A stretch of DNA of 64,000 nucleotides, from positions 1-64,000 of the forward strand of contig JAXLSX010000008.1 in NCBI GenBank assembly GCA_046330285.1, read 5' to 3'. This DNA is from RHKX01 sp046330285. Lineage in GTDB: Bacteria; Actinomycetota; Thermoleophilia; Solirubrobacterales; 70-9. Position numbers and translations under genes: made by a program. The notes under the pieces are model-generated. The model saw nothing but the letters and a program-made list of their open reading frames with translations, was not told the DNA's origin and did not search any database. Shown here in pieces: positions 32,987 to 41,971 of this stretch. Every line of letters starts with the position of its first letter. Position 1 is the stretch's first letter.

Positions 32987-33343
32987 ATGCCTCGCGCAAC
33001 GAACGCAGTCGCCCGCCGGCGTCGCCGGAAGAAGACCCTCGCCCAGGCGAAGGGCTATTACGGGCGCAAGCACTCGAGCTACCGCTTCGCGAACGAGCAG
33101 GTCATGCGGTCCGGCCAGTACGCCTACCGCGACCGCCGCAACCGCAAGCGTGAGTTCCGGCGCCTCTGGATCACCCGGATCAACGCCGCCGCCAGGCAGA
33201 ACGAGATGAGCTACTCGGAGTTCATGCACGGCCTCAATGTGGCCGGAATCGAGGTGAACCGGAAGATGCTCGCCGATCTCGCGGTCAACGACCCCGAGGC
33301 GTTCCGCCGATTTGCCGAGGTGGCCCGGGAGGCCGTGGCGTAG
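32987..33343 (+). CDS. rplT: 50S ribosomal protein L20
   Basis: A 118-residue ribosomal protein that binds 23S rRNA early in assembly. 'MPRATNAVARRRRRKKTLAQAKGYYGRKHSSYRFANEQVM' and 'RRLWITRINAAARQNEMSYSEFMHGL' are diagnostic. Separated from rpmI by 3 nt, with a terminator 26 nt downstream, which closes the unit. Confidence 0.98.
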   Translation: MPRATNAVARRRRRKKTLAQAKGYYGRKHSSYRFANEQVMRSGQYAYRDRRNRKREFRRLWITRINAAARQNEMSYSEFMHGLNVAGIEVNRKMLADLAVNDPEAFRRFAEVAREAVA

Positions 33344-33368
33344 GTCACGGTCGCATCGACGATTCCCC

Positions 33369-33402
33369 GGGCGGTCCAAGATGGGCCGCCCTTCTTGTTT
33401 CT
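33369..33402 (+). terminator. Rho-independent terminator after rplT
   Basis: GGGCGG-T-CC pairs with GGCCGCCC (one bulged T, loop AAGAT) and is followed by CTTCTTGTTT, a T-rich tail. It ends the rpmI-rplT unit. An in-frame ATG inside the loop (33381) is not a credible start for the next gene. Confidence 0.75.
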
Positions 33403-33416
33403 GGACCCAGATTGAA

Positions 33417-34139
33417 GTGATAACGAGCAGCGACAACGAGAGACTGAAGCGGGTGCGGAAGCTCCGCGACCGCAAGTGGCGCGATCGGGAGGGTCAATTC
33501 GCGACCGAGGGCGAGGACCTCCTCACCGCCGGCATCGACGCCGGCCGCTCGCCGGTCGACGTGCTCGTAGCGCCGGATTCCGGGATCTCCGGGATCGAGG
33601 TCGAGCCCGAACTCCTCGACGCCGTCTCGACGCTCGGGTCCGGGACGCGCGTGATCGCCATCTGGGAGATACCTGGAGCGGAGGGCGCCGAGGGTCCGGT
33701 CGTCTACCTCGAGGGCGTCGGCGATCCCGGCAACGTCGGCACGATCGTGCGGACGGCGGCGGCGCTGACCGGCGCCAGGCTCGTCCTCGGACTGGGCTGC
33801 GCCGACGCCTACTCACCGAAGGCCGTCCGGGCGAGCATGGGCGCGCTGTTCGCCGCGCCGCCGGTCCGCGGGGGGATCGAGACGACGCCGTCGCCCCGGG
33901 TCGGGCTCGTCGCCCACGGCGGCGCCGATCTCGATTCCGTCCTCGGCGAGCTCGGCGGCTCGCCGACGCTCTGCCTCGGCGCCGAGCGGGCCGGTCTCTC
34001 GGACGCTGCCGTCGGAGCCTGCGACGCGACCGCGACGATCCCGCTCGCGGGAGGCGCCGAGTCGCTCAACGTCGCGGCGGCGGCGGCGATCGGCATCCAG
34101 CGGATATCGTCGCTCGCCGCGGCCGGGGACCACGACTGA
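33417..34139 (+). CDS. TrmH/SpoU-family RNA methyltransferase
   Basis: A 240-residue 2'-O-methyltransferase with a trefoil knot. The N-terminal substrate-binding part is 'ITSSDNERLKRVRKLRDRKWRDREGQFATEGEDL', and the SpoU signature is seen as 'YLEGVGDPGNVGTIVRTAAALTGARLVL', 'DAYSPKAVRASMGALFAAP' and 'IPLAGGAESLNVAAAAAIG'. Actinobacteria carry a tsnR/rlmB-like gene at this place between rplT and pheS. The start GTG 33417 is preferred because it begins the conserved 'ITS' strand and lies after the terminator. Its TGA overlaps the ATG of pheS. Confidence 0.92.
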   Translation: MITSSDNERLKRVRKLRDRKWRDREGQFATEGEDLLTAGIDAGRSPVDVLVAPDSGISGIEVEPELLDAVSTLGSGTRVIAIWEIPGAEGAEGPVVYLEGVGDPGNVGTIVRTAAALTGARLVLGLGCADAYSPKAVRASMGALFAAPPVRGGIETTPSPRVGLVAHGGADLDSVLGELGGSPTLCLGAERAGLSDAAVGACDATATIPLAGGAESLNVAAAAAIGIQRISSLAAAGDHD

Positions 34140-35260
34140 TGCTGGAACGGATCGAGCAGATACGAGAAGAGGCCCGGACGGCGATCGCCGGAGCCGGTGA
34201 CGCGGCCGCGGTCGAGGACGCGCGGGTGCGGTTCCTCGGTCGCAAGGCCGAGCTGACGACGATCCTGCGCGGCATCGGCGAGCTCCCGCCCGAGCAGAGG
34301 GGCCCGGTCGGCAAGACCGGCAACGAGGTCCGGCGTGAGCTCGAAGGCCTGATCGACGAGACGAAGGCCCGGCATGAGCGCTCGGAGCTCGACGACCGTC
34401 TCGCCGCCGAGGCGATCGACGTGACGCTCCCTGGCACGCCACCGGTCCTACCGGGGCACCTGCACCCGCTGACCCGGACGCGCCGCGAGATCGAGGACAT
34501 CTTCGTCGGCCTCGGCTACCGGGTGATGGAGGGCCCCGAGATCGAGCACGACTACTACAACTTCACCGCCCTCAACTATCCGCCGGGACACCCGGCGCGG
34601 ATGCTTCAGGACACCTTCTACGTCGATGCCGGCTCGCTCGGCCCCGATCCGGCGCTCGTCGGCTCCGACGGCGAGCCGCTGACCGTCCCGCCGGGTCCGC
34701 GCGACGTGCTGCTGCGGACCCACACCTCGCCGATGCAGATCCGCGGCATGGAGGATCAGGAGGCGCCGATCTTCATCATCGTCCCCGGCCGGGTCTACCG
34801 TCGCGACTCCGACGCCACCCACACGCCGATGTTCGACCAGGTCGAGGGTCTCGCCGTGGGGGAGGACATCACCCTCGCCGACCTCCACGGGACGCTGCTG
34901 ACCTTCGCCCGTGCCGTCTTCGGCCCCGACCGCGAGGTCCGGATCAGGCCGCACTTCTTCCCGTTCACCGAACCCAGCGTCGAGGTCGACGTCTCCTGCT
35001 TCCGCTGCGGCGGCACCGGGCGGTTCCAGAACGACCGCTGCAGCCTCTGCAAGGGCACCGGCTGGCTTGAGATCCTCGGCGCCGGGATGGTCGATCCGAA
35101 CGTCTTCGGATTCGTCAGGGGGCACGGGTACGACCCCGACCGGGTCCAGGGTTTCGCGTTCGGGATGGGCATCGAGCGGATCGCGATGCTCAAGCACGGC
35201 GTCCCCGATCTGCGGATGTTCTTCGACAACGACGTCCGGATGCTGGAGCAGTTCCGATGA
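34139..35260 (+). CDS. pheS: Phenylalanyl-tRNA synthetase alpha subunit
   Basis: A 373-residue class II synthetase subunit. The N-terminal coiled coil (about 1-85) binds tRNA-Phe and the core has 'RREIEDIFVGLGYRVMEGPEIEHDYYNF', 'LLRTHTSPMQIR' (motif 2 region) and 'GFAFGMGIERIAMLKHG' (motif 3). A CxxC-x10-CxxC insertion (C287, C290, C301, C304) before 'GWLEILGAGMV' may bind zinc; similar insertions occur in some other bacterial PheS. The ATG overlaps the preceding stop (TGATG), and the stop overlaps pheT (ATGA). Confidence 0.98.
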   Translation: MLERIEQIREEARTAIAGAGDAAAVEDARVRFLGRKAELTTILRGIGELPPEQRGPVGKTGNEVRRELEGLIDETKARHERSELDDRLAAEAIDVTLPGTPPVLPGHLHPLTRTRREIEDIFVGLGYRVMEGPEIEHDYYNFTALNYPPGHPARMLQDTFYVDAGSLGPDPALVGSDGEPLTVPPGPRDVLLRTHTSPMQIRGMEDQEAPIFIIVPGRVYRRDSDATHTPMFDQVEGLAVGEDITLADLHGTLLTFARAVFGPDREVRIRPHFFPFTEPSVEVDVSCFRCGGTGRFQNDRCSLCKGTGWLEILGAGMVDPNVFGFVRGHGYDPDRVQGFAFGMGIERIAMLKHGVPDLRMFFDNDVRMLEQFR

Positions 35261-37719
35261 AGGTTCCGGTCTCCTGGCTCGATTCGCACTGCGCCTCCGG
35301 ACTCGATCCGGAGGCGCTCGCCGAGCGCCTGTCGATGACGGGTACCGAGGTCGAGCGCATCGGCACCGCCGGCGCGCCTTCCCCCGACGGCTTCGTCGTC
35401 GGGCACGTGGTCGCCGCCGAGCAGCATCCGAACGCCGACCGGCTCCGGGTCTGCACCGTCGATGCGGGAGAGGGCGTAGAGCGGACGATCGTCTGCGGCG
35501 CGCCGAACGTCGCCGCCGGCCAGACCGTCGCCGTCGCGCTGCCGGGAGCCCGGCTCGGGGACGGCACCAAGCTGCGGAAGGCGAAGTTGCGGGGCGTCGA
35601 ATCGGCGGGAATGATCCTGTCGGAGACCGAGATGGAGATCGGCGAGGACTCCGACGGCATCGCCGTGCTCGAGACCGACGCCGCGCCGGGGACGCCGTTG
35701 ACCGAGGTGCTTGCGATCGCCGAGACCGTCCTCGACCTCGAGATCACCCCGAACCGGCCCGACTGCCTCGGCGTCTACGGGGTCGCCCGTGAGGTCCACG
35801 CGATCACCGGCGCCGGACTCGGTCCCGAGCCGTGGGCCGAGGATGCGGAGGCGACCGGCGAGGGCGACGTCTCCGACCTCGCCTCGGTGACGGTCGAGGT
35901 GCCCGAGCTGTGCCCGCGGTTCACCGCCCGGGCCTTCACCGACGTCGAGATCGGGCCGTCGCCTCTGTGGCTCAAGGCGCGGCTCTCCGCGGCCGGGCAG
36001 CGGCCGATCAACAACGTGGTCGACATCACCAACTACGTGATGCTCCTGACCGGTCAGCCCCTCCACGCCTTCGACCTCGACAAGGTCCCGGGCGGCGAGA
36101 TCATCGTCCGGGCCGCGGCCGACGGCGAGAAGATGACGACCCTCGACGACGCCGAGCGGGTCCTCGACGCCGACAGCGTCCTCGTCTGCGACCGCGAGGG
36201 CCCGAGCGGGATCGCCGGGATCATGGGCGGGCAGGTCTCCGAGGTGTCCGAGACGACCACGCGGGTCCTGCTCGAGGTCGCCTGCTGGAACGGCACCAAC
36301 ATCCTCCGGACGTCGAACATGCTCGGCCTGCGTTCCGAGGCGTCGACCCGCTTCGAGAAGCAGCTCCACCCGGAACTGACGATGCGCGCCCAGGCGGTCG
36401 CCTCGAAGCTGATGATCGAGCTCTGCGGTGCCCGGCTCGTGCCCGGGACGATCGACGTCGACAACACCCCGTCCTCGATGCAGCCGTTCGACCTGAGCTA
36501 CCACCCGGGTCGCAGCGACGCCCTGCTCGGGATGGAGATCGATCCCGACCTCGCGGGCGAATACCTGACGCGACTCGGATTCCACGTGCACGGCGGCGCC
36601 CCGCAGGAGGCGATCGCGGTCACGGTCCCGGCCGATCGCCACTTCGACATCACCCGTGAGATCGACCTCGTCGAGGAGGTCGCGCGCGTCCACGGACTCG
36701 ACGAGCACCTCCCGGCCACCCTTCCGGGCAGGGGAGCGGCGATCGGGGGCCTCGCGCGCCACCAGATCCTGCTGCGCCGGGTCGAGGACCTGATCCGCGA
36801 CGCCGGCCTCGACGAGGCGATCACCTGGAGCTTCGTCGATCCCGCACGCGGCGGGTTCGCCGGCCTCGACGGGATCGACCCCATCATCGTCCACAACCCG
36901 CTCTCGGAGGACCAGTCGGTCATGCGCACCGACCTGATCGGCGGGCTCCTCGGCGCCGCCTCCCACAACCTCGCTCGCGGTGCCGAGCGGGTTGCGATCT
37001 TCGAGTCCGGCCGGGTCTACCTGCCGGAGGCGCCGCCGGTCGACGGCGGCCCGCTGGGCGGGCGGTTCGCCGGGCTCCGGCCCTCGCCGGTCGCCGAGCC
37101 GCACCGCCTCGCGGCGCTCCTGATCGGCGAGCTCGCCGGTCATCCCTGGCGCGGCGGCGGCCGTCCCGCCGACTTCTACGACGCCAAGGGGCTGATCGAG
37201 CTGATCGCGGCCGCGCTCGGCGTCCCGGTCGCATTCGAGGCCGACAGGCGCCCGTTCCTGCATCCGGGCCGGGCCGCCACGGTGATCGCGGGCGAGCGCC
37301 AGATCGGCTGGCTCGGCGAGCTCCATCCCGACATCCTCGGGGCGATCGACGCCCGCTCCGGGGCCGCTTTCGAGCTCGACGCCGAGCCGCTGATCGCGGC
37401 GGCGACGACCGGAGACGAGCGCTACGAGGACGTCACGACCCATCCGGCGGTCGCCGAGGACATCGCCGTCGTCGCCGACGCCGGGCTCGGGGCCGAGCGG
37501 ATCCGGGCGACGATCGTCGAGGCCGGAGGCTCCCTGCTGGGAAGCGCGACCGTCTTCGACGTCTACGAGGGCGAGCAGGTCCCGGCGGGCAAGCGCAGCC
37601 TCGCCCTCCGGCTCGAGTTCAGGGCGCCGGACCGGACGCTGACCGACGCCGAAGTCGCCGAGGTCCGCGCGGGCATCGTCTCCGCCCTGGAGGGAATCGG
37701 GGCGGAGCTTCGTGGCTGA
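35257..37719 (+). CDS. pheT: Phenylalanyl-tRNA synthetase beta subunit
   Basis: An 820-residue partner of PheS with the full domain set: tRNA-binding EMAP-like domain (about 40-150, 'VVGHVVAAEQHPNADRLRVCTVD'), B3/B4 editing region ('FTARAFTDVEIGPSPLWLKARL' and 'INNVVDITNYVMLLTGQPLHAFDLDKV'), B5 domain, catalytic-like core and the C-terminal ferredoxin-fold anticodon-binding domain ('SVFDVYEGEQVPAGKRSLALRLEF'). Length is normal. It overlaps argC by 8 nt, so the translation and arginine genes share a transcript. Confidence 0.98.
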   Translation: MKVPVSWLDSHCASGLDPEALAERLSMTGTEVERIGTAGAPSPDGFVVGHVVAAEQHPNADRLRVCTVDAGEGVERTIVCGAPNVAAGQTVAVALPGARLGDGTKLRKAKLRGVESAGMILSETEMEIGEDSDGIAVLETDAAPGTPLTEVLAIAETVLDLEITPNRPDCLGVYGVAREVHAITGAGLGPEPWAEDAEATGEGDVSDLASVTVEVPELCPRFTARAFTDVEIGPSPLWLKARLSAAGQRPINNVVDITNYVMLLTGQPLHAFDLDKVPGGEIIVRAAADGEKMTTLDDAERVLDADSVLVCDREGPSGIAGIMGGQVSEVSETTTRVLLEVACWNGTNILRTSNMLGLRSEASTRFEKQLHPELTMRAQAVASKLMIELCGARLVPGTIDVDNTPSSMQPFDLSYHPGRSDALLGMEIDPDLAGEYLTRLGFHVHGGAPQEAIAVTVPADRHFDITREIDLVEEVARVHGLDEHLPATLPGRGAAIGGLARHQILLRRVEDLIRDAGLDEAITWSFVDPARGGFAGLDGIDPIIVHNPLSEDQSVMRTDLIGGLLGAASHNLARGAERVAIFESGRVYLPEAPPVDGGPLGGRFAGLRPSPVAEPHRLAALLIGELAGHPWRGGGRPADFYDAKGLIELIAAALGVPVAFEADRRPFLHPGRAATVIAGERQIGWLGELHPDILGAIDARSGAAFELDAEPLIAAATTGDERYEDVTTHPAVAEDIAVVADAGLGAERIRATIVEAGGSLLGSATVFDVYEGEQVPAGKRSLALRLEFRAPDRTLTDAEVAEVRAGIVSALEGIGAELRG

Positions 37720-38743
37720 GCGGACCCAGCTCCTCGACGGCGACCCCGCGGCGCGGGTCCTGGTCGCCGGCGCCTCCGGGTTCGCCGGCGCCCTCGCCGC
37801 CGAGATCGTCTGGCACCACCCGCGACTCGAGCTCCGCGAGGCGACGTCGCGCTCCGACGCCGGCAGTCGCCTCAGCGACCTCTATCCGCGTTACCGCGTC
37901 GACATCGAGATGACCGAGCTCGACATCGACGCCGTCGAGGAGTGCGAAGCGGCGATCGTCGCCTATCCGCACCACGCCTCGGCGCCGGTCGTCGCCGGAC
38001 TCCGCGAGCTCGGACTGCTCGTAGTCGACCTGTCGGCCGACTTCCGGCTGCGGGATCCCTACGTGTACCGCGAGTGGTACGGGGAGCTGTCGGCGCCCGA
38101 CCTCCTCGGCGACGCCGTCTACGGCCTCACCGAGCTCTATCGCGACCGGATCCGCGAGGCCGAGCTGATCGCGAACCCGGGTTGCTATCCGACCGCGACG
38201 GTGCTGGCGCTCGCGCCGCTCGCCGAAGCGGGGTTGATCGAGGACGTCGTGGTCGACGCGAAGTCGGGCGTGTCGGGCGCCGGGCGGGGCGGAGGCGACC
38301 GCCTCAGCTTCGCGACCCTGACCGAGAACGCGTCGCCCTACGGCGTCGGCGGGCACCGGCACGAGCCCGAGATCGCCCAGGAGCTCGCGGCACTCGGTGG
38401 CGAGGCGCCTTCGCTGACCTTCGTTCCGCACCTGCTGCCGCTCGACCAGGGCGAGCTCGTCAGCTGTTACGTGCGGCCGGCGCGCGAGGTCTCGCCTGGC
38501 GAGGTCCGCGAGCTTTACGAGGCCCGGTACGCGGACGAGCGCTTTGTCGAGGTCGTCGACCATCCGCCCGGCGTCCGCGAGGTCCGCGACTCGAACCTGT
38601 GCCGGATCCACGTCGATCGCGACGCCGGTGGACGGATCCTCGTGTTCGGTGCCATCGACAACCTCTGGAAGGGCGCCGCCGGACAGGCGGTCCAGAACCT
38701 GAACCTGATGCTGGGCCTCGACGAGGGGGAGGGCCTGCGGTGA
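37712..38743 (+). CDS. argC: N-acetyl-gamma-glutamyl-phosphate reductase
   Basis: A 343-residue enzyme of arginine synthesis that reduces N-acetylglutamyl phosphate to the semialdehyde. The NADP site is 'VLVAGASGFAGALAAEIV' (about 16-33), the nucleophile is C158 in 'LIANPGCYPTATVLAL', and 'KSGVSGAGRG' and 'HRHEPEIAQEL' are diagnostic. The GTG start at 37712 lies inside the end of pheT (8-nt overlap), and the TGA overlaps the GTG of argJ (GTGA). Confidence 0.97.
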   Translation: MAERTQLLDGDPAARVLVAGASGFAGALAAEIVWHHPRLELREATSRSDAGSRLSDLYPRYRVDIEMTELDIDAVEECEAAIVAYPHHASAPVVAGLRELGLLVVDLSADFRLRDPYVYREWYGELSAPDLLGDAVYGLTELYRDRIREAELIANPGCYPTATVLALAPLAEAGLIEDVVVDAKSGVSGAGRGGGDRLSFATLTENASPYGVGGHRHEPEIAQELAALGGEAPSLTFVPHLLPLDQGELVSCYVRPAREVSPGEVRELYEARYADERFVEVVDHPPGVREVRDSNLCRIHVDRDAGGRILVFGAIDNLWKGAAGQAVQNLNLMLGLDEGEGLR

Positions 38744-39891
38744 GCTTCTTTCGCTCGCGCTGGGTCGAGCCGCCGGCGGACTGCACCGAGCTCGAGCCGA
38801 CCGGTCTCGCGCCGGGCTTCCGGGCCGCCGGGGTCGCCTGCGGGCTCAAGGAATCGGGGGGCACGGACGTCGGCATCGTCGCCGCCGACGAGCCCGGAAC
38901 CGCCTCGGCGCTGCTGCTGACGCGGAACGCCGCCGCCGCTGCGCCCGTCGTCGTCTGCCGCGACCGCTGCGAGACCGGCTCGATCCGCGCCGCGGTCGTC
39001 AACTCCGGCAATGCCAACGCCGCGACCGGTGAACAGGGCTATGCCGACGCGGTGGCGATGCAGGAGCGCTGTGCGTCAGCGCTGGGACTCGAGCCCGCGG
39101 CGGTCGCCGTCGCCGAGACGGGGACCATCGGCGTCCCGCTCGACGTCGAGCGGGTGATCGAGGGGATCGATCGCGCCGCGACAGAGCTCGGCAACGGCGG
39201 GGGAGAGGCCTTCTCCGCGGCGATCATGACCACCGACGCCGGCCCGAAGCGCTGCTGCGTGAGCGCGGGCGGTGTGACGCTCTCGGCGCAGGCGAAGGGC
39301 GCGGGGATGATCGAGCCCGGCTACGCGACCATGCTCTGCTTCGTCCAGACCGATGCCGTGGTCGCCGATCCCGACGCCGCGCTCCGGCGTGCGGTGGCCG
39401 GCTCCTTCGAGCGGATCACCGTCGACGGGCAGATGAGCACGAACGACACGGTGCTCCTGCAGGCGACCGGTGCCTCGGGCCGGCCGCTGCCGGACGGGCT
39501 GCTCGACGCGGTCCTGCTCCAGCTCGCGCTCGAGATCGTCGCCGACGGCGAGGGCGCCTCGCGGGTCGGCCGGGCCGGCGTGACCGGTGCGGCGAGCGAC
39601 GAGGAGGCCGAGCGGGCTGCCCGGGCGATCGCCAACTCGCCCCTCGTCAAGACTGCGCTCTACGGACGCGACCCGAACTGGGGCCGGATCGCCCAGGCCG
39701 CGGGCCAGGCGCTGGCCGGCGCCGAGGTCCCGGAGCTCGGGCCCGACCGGATCGACGCCGCCGAGATGGGCTCCGACTCCGCCGAGGCCGAGCTCTCGGT
39801 CGATCTCGGCCGCGGCGCGAGCACAGCCCACGTCTTCTTCAGCGACCTGACCCACGAATACATAAGGATCAACGCGGAGTACACGACATGA
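38740..39891 (+). CDS. argJ: Bifunctional ornithine acetyltransferase/N-acetylglutamate synthase
   Basis: A 383-residue self-cleaving enzyme that moves acetyl groups from N-acetylornithine to glutamate and so drives the cyclic route. Autocleavage should occur between A196 and T197 in 'GMIEPGYATMLCF', freeing T197 as nucleophile. 'SALLLTRNAAAAAPV', 'VVNSGNANAATGEQG' and 'VKTALYGRDPNWGRI' are strongly conserved. GTG 38740 overlaps the argC stop; the end overlaps argB by 4 nt (ATGA). Confidence 0.97.
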   Translation: MSFFRSRWVEPPADCTELEPTGLAPGFRAAGVACGLKESGGTDVGIVAADEPGTASALLLTRNAAAAAPVVVCRDRCETGSIRAAVVNSGNANAATGEQGYADAVAMQERCASALGLEPAAVAVAETGTIGVPLDVERVIEGIDRAATELGNGGGEAFSAAIMTTDAGPKRCCVSAGGVTLSAQAKGAGMIEPGYATMLCFVQTDAVVADPDAALRRAVAGSFERITVDGQMSTNDTVLLQATGASGRPLPDGLLDAVLLQLALEIVADGEGASRVGRAGVTGAASDEEAERAARAIANSPLVKTALYGRDPNWGRIAQAAGQALAGAEVPELGPDRIDAAEMGSDSAEAELSVDLGRGASTAHVFFSDLTHEYIRINAEYTT

Positions 39892-40766
39892 CCGACCGGA
39901 TGAGCGCAGAACAACGGGCCGCAGCGGCGGCGGGCAGCGTCGAGACGCTGCTCGAGGCGCTGCCCTATATCCGCGAGTTCCACGGCCGCACGGTCGTGAT
40001 CAAGTACGGCGGCGCGGCGATGAAGGACCCGGCCGTCCGCGACGAGTTCGCACGCGACGTCGTCCTGCTCAAGTACGTCGGGCTGAACCCGGTGATCGTC
40101 CACGGCGGCGGGCCGGACATCAGCCACTATATGGAGCGGCTCGGCCTCGAGGTCGAATTCGTCGACGGCCTCCGCGTCTCCGACGCCGAGACGGTCGAGG
40201 TCGCGAAGATGGTTCTGCTCGGCAAGGTCAACTCCGACATCGTCCAGCGGCTCAACCGGCTCGGTCAACCCGCGGTCGGGCTCTCGGGCGAGGACGGGGC
40301 GATGTTCCAGATCCAGCCGGTGGCCGAGACCGAGGTGGTCGGGTTCGTCGGCGAGATCGAGAACGTCGACGTCGACGTTCTCAACCACATCGCCTCCGAC
40401 TTCATCCCGGTCATCGCCGGCGCCGGGTCCGATCGCGAGGGCAACTCCTACAACGTCAACGCCGACAGCGCCGCCGGCAAGGTCGCGGCGGCCCTGCCGG
40501 CCTACAAGGCGATCTTCCTCACCGACGTCGAGGGCTGGCGCGACGACCCCGACGACCCCGAGACGCTGATCTCACTCGCCACGGTCGCCGAGGTCGAGGC
40601 CGCGTTGCCGGCAATGGGAGGAGGCATGCGGCCGAAGCTCGCCGCCTGTGTCGAGGCGATCCACGGCGGGGTCCAGTCGGCGCACATCCTCGACGGACGC
40701 CGGCCCCACAGCCTGCTGCTCGAGCTGTTCACCGACGCCGGCATCGGCACGAAGGTGACGCCGTGA
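39888..40766 (+). CDS. argB: Acetylglutamate kinase
   Basis: A 292-residue amino acid kinase that phosphorylates N-acetylglutamate. 'TVVIKYGGAAMKD' (ATP site), 'GLNPVIVHGGGPDIS' (substrate site), 'FVDGLRVSDAETVEVAKMVL', 'NSDIVQRLNRLG' and 'MGGGMRPKLAACVEAI' identify the family. The N-terminal extra helix ('AAAAAGSVETLLEALPYIREF') is the one that in hexameric, arginine-inhibited forms mediates assembly, so feedback inhibition by arginine is plausible. Confidence 0.97.
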   Translation: MTDRMSAEQRAAAAAGSVETLLEALPYIREFHGRTVVIKYGGAAMKDPAVRDEFARDVVLLKYVGLNPVIVHGGGPDISHYMERLGLEVEFVDGLRVSDAETVEVAKMVLLGKVNSDIVQRLNRLGQPAVGLSGEDGAMFQIQPVAETEVVGFVGEIENVDVDVLNHIASDFIPVIAGAGSDREGNSYNVNADSAAGKVAAALPAYKAIFLTDVEGWRDDPDDPETLISLATVAEVEAALPAMGGGMRPKLAACVEAIHGGVQSAHILDGRRPHSLLLELFTDAGIGTKVTP

Positions 40767-41962
40767 GCTCCGGGGATGGAGAGGAGAGGGTGGAGGCGCT
40801 CCGCGAGATCGAGAGCCGGTACGCGATGCCGACCTACCCTCGCGCCCCGGTCGAGTTCGTCCGTGGGGAGGGATCTCTGCTCTGGGACTCCGAGGGCGCC
40901 GAGTACATCGACCTCTTCAGCGGACTGTCGGTCCACAACGCCGGCAACTGCCACCCTCACATCGTCGCCGCGATCGCCGACCAGGCGGCGACCCTCGGCG
41001 GCACGTCGAACCTCTTCTACTCGGAGCCCGCGATGCGCCTGACGGAGCGGCTCGTCGCCTCCTCGCTCGGCGGCCGCGCGTTCCTCTGCAACTCTGGTGC
41101 CGAGGCCAACGAGTGCGCGATCAAGCTCGTCCGCCGCCATGCCCACGGCCGCGGGATCGAGCGGCCCGAGATCGTCGTCCTCGACTTCGCCTTCCACGGC
41201 CGGACGATGGCGGCGCTGGCGGCGACGCCGCGACTCGCTCGCGAGGATCTCTTCGGACCGCTGCCCGCCGGTTTCGTCCCGGTTCCCCGCGACGACCCCG
41301 ACGCGCTTCGCGCCGCCGTCGGGCCGAACACCGCCGCGGTGATGGTCGAGCCGATCCAGGGCGAGTCCGGCGTCCACCCGATCGCCGACGAGGTGCTGAT
41401 CGCGGCCCGCGAGGCCTGCGACGCCGTCGGCGCGCTGCTGGTCTTCGACGAGATCCAGACCGGGATGGGGAGGACGGGCACGCTCTGGGCGCACCAGGGC
41501 ACGCCGGTCACCCCGGACGTGATGACGACGGCGAAGGCGCTCGGCGGCGGCCTCCCGGTCGGAGCCTGCGTGATCGCTCCCGGCGTCGGCGAGGGGCTCA
41601 CCGTCGGAGAACACGGTTCCACCTTCGCCGGCGGGCCGATCTGCGCCCGGGCGTCGCTTGCGGCGTTCGACGTGATCGACACCCGGGGCGTGCTCGACAA
41701 CGTGACCGATCGGGCCGGACAGATCGCCGAGGTCCTGGCCGACGAGCCCGCCGTGACGGAGATCCGCGGTCGCGGCCTGATGGTCGGTCTCGCCCTCTCG
41801 GGGGTCGAGGCGGCGCCGGTGGCCCGCCGGGCGCTCGAGCTCGGGGTCGTCGTCAACGCTCCGAACCCGGAGACGATCCGGTTGCTGCCGCCGCTGACGA
41901 TCTCCGCCGACGAGCTCGGCGAGGGCCTCGCGCGTCTCCGGGCCGCCCTCGCGGACGCCTGA
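40763..41962 (+). CDS. argD: Acetylornithine aminotransferase
   Basis: A 399-residue class III PLP aminotransferase. 'DSEGAEYIDLFSGLSVHNAGNCHP', 'NSGAEANECAIKLVR', 'VFDEIQTGMGRTGTLWAHQ' and K258 in 'MTTAKALGGGLPVGA' are the expected PLP and substrate positions. It probably also serves lysine synthesis (DapC), as in other bacteria. It starts inside the argB stop. In most actinobacteria argF and argR follow; here the next gene 9 nt downstream encodes a glycosyltransferase. Confidence 0.95.
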   Translation: MSSGDGEERVEALREIESRYAMPTYPRAPVEFVRGEGSLLWDSEGAEYIDLFSGLSVHNAGNCHPHIVAAIADQAATLGGTSNLFYSEPAMRLTERLVASSLGGRAFLCNSGAEANECAIKLVRRHAHGRGIERPEIVVLDFAFHGRTMAALAATPRLAREDLFGPLPAGFVPVPRDDPDALRAAVGPNTAAVMVEPIQGESGVHPIADEVLIAAREACDAVGALLVFDEIQTGMGRTGTLWAHQGTPVTPDVMTTAKALGGGLPVGACVIAPGVGEGLTVGEHGSTFAGGPICARASLAAFDVIDTRGVLDNVTDRAGQIAEVLADEPAVTEIRGRGLMVGLALSGVEAAPVARRALELGVVVNAPNPETIRLLPPLTISADELGEGLARLRAALADA

Positions 41963-41971
41963 GCGGGCGCG

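Noticed and set aside
33381..33416. Start of the RNA methyltransferase at ATG 33381
   Set aside because: This ATG lies in the loop of the terminator hairpin after rplT and adds residues foreign to the family; GTG 33417 fits better.
34795..37443. Very long minus-strand open frame (882 codons) opposite pheS/pheT
   Set aside because: It is antisense to two fully recognisable synthetase genes; its translation is Arg/Gly/Asp-rich low complexity without domains. Such frames arise from the high GC content at third codon positions.
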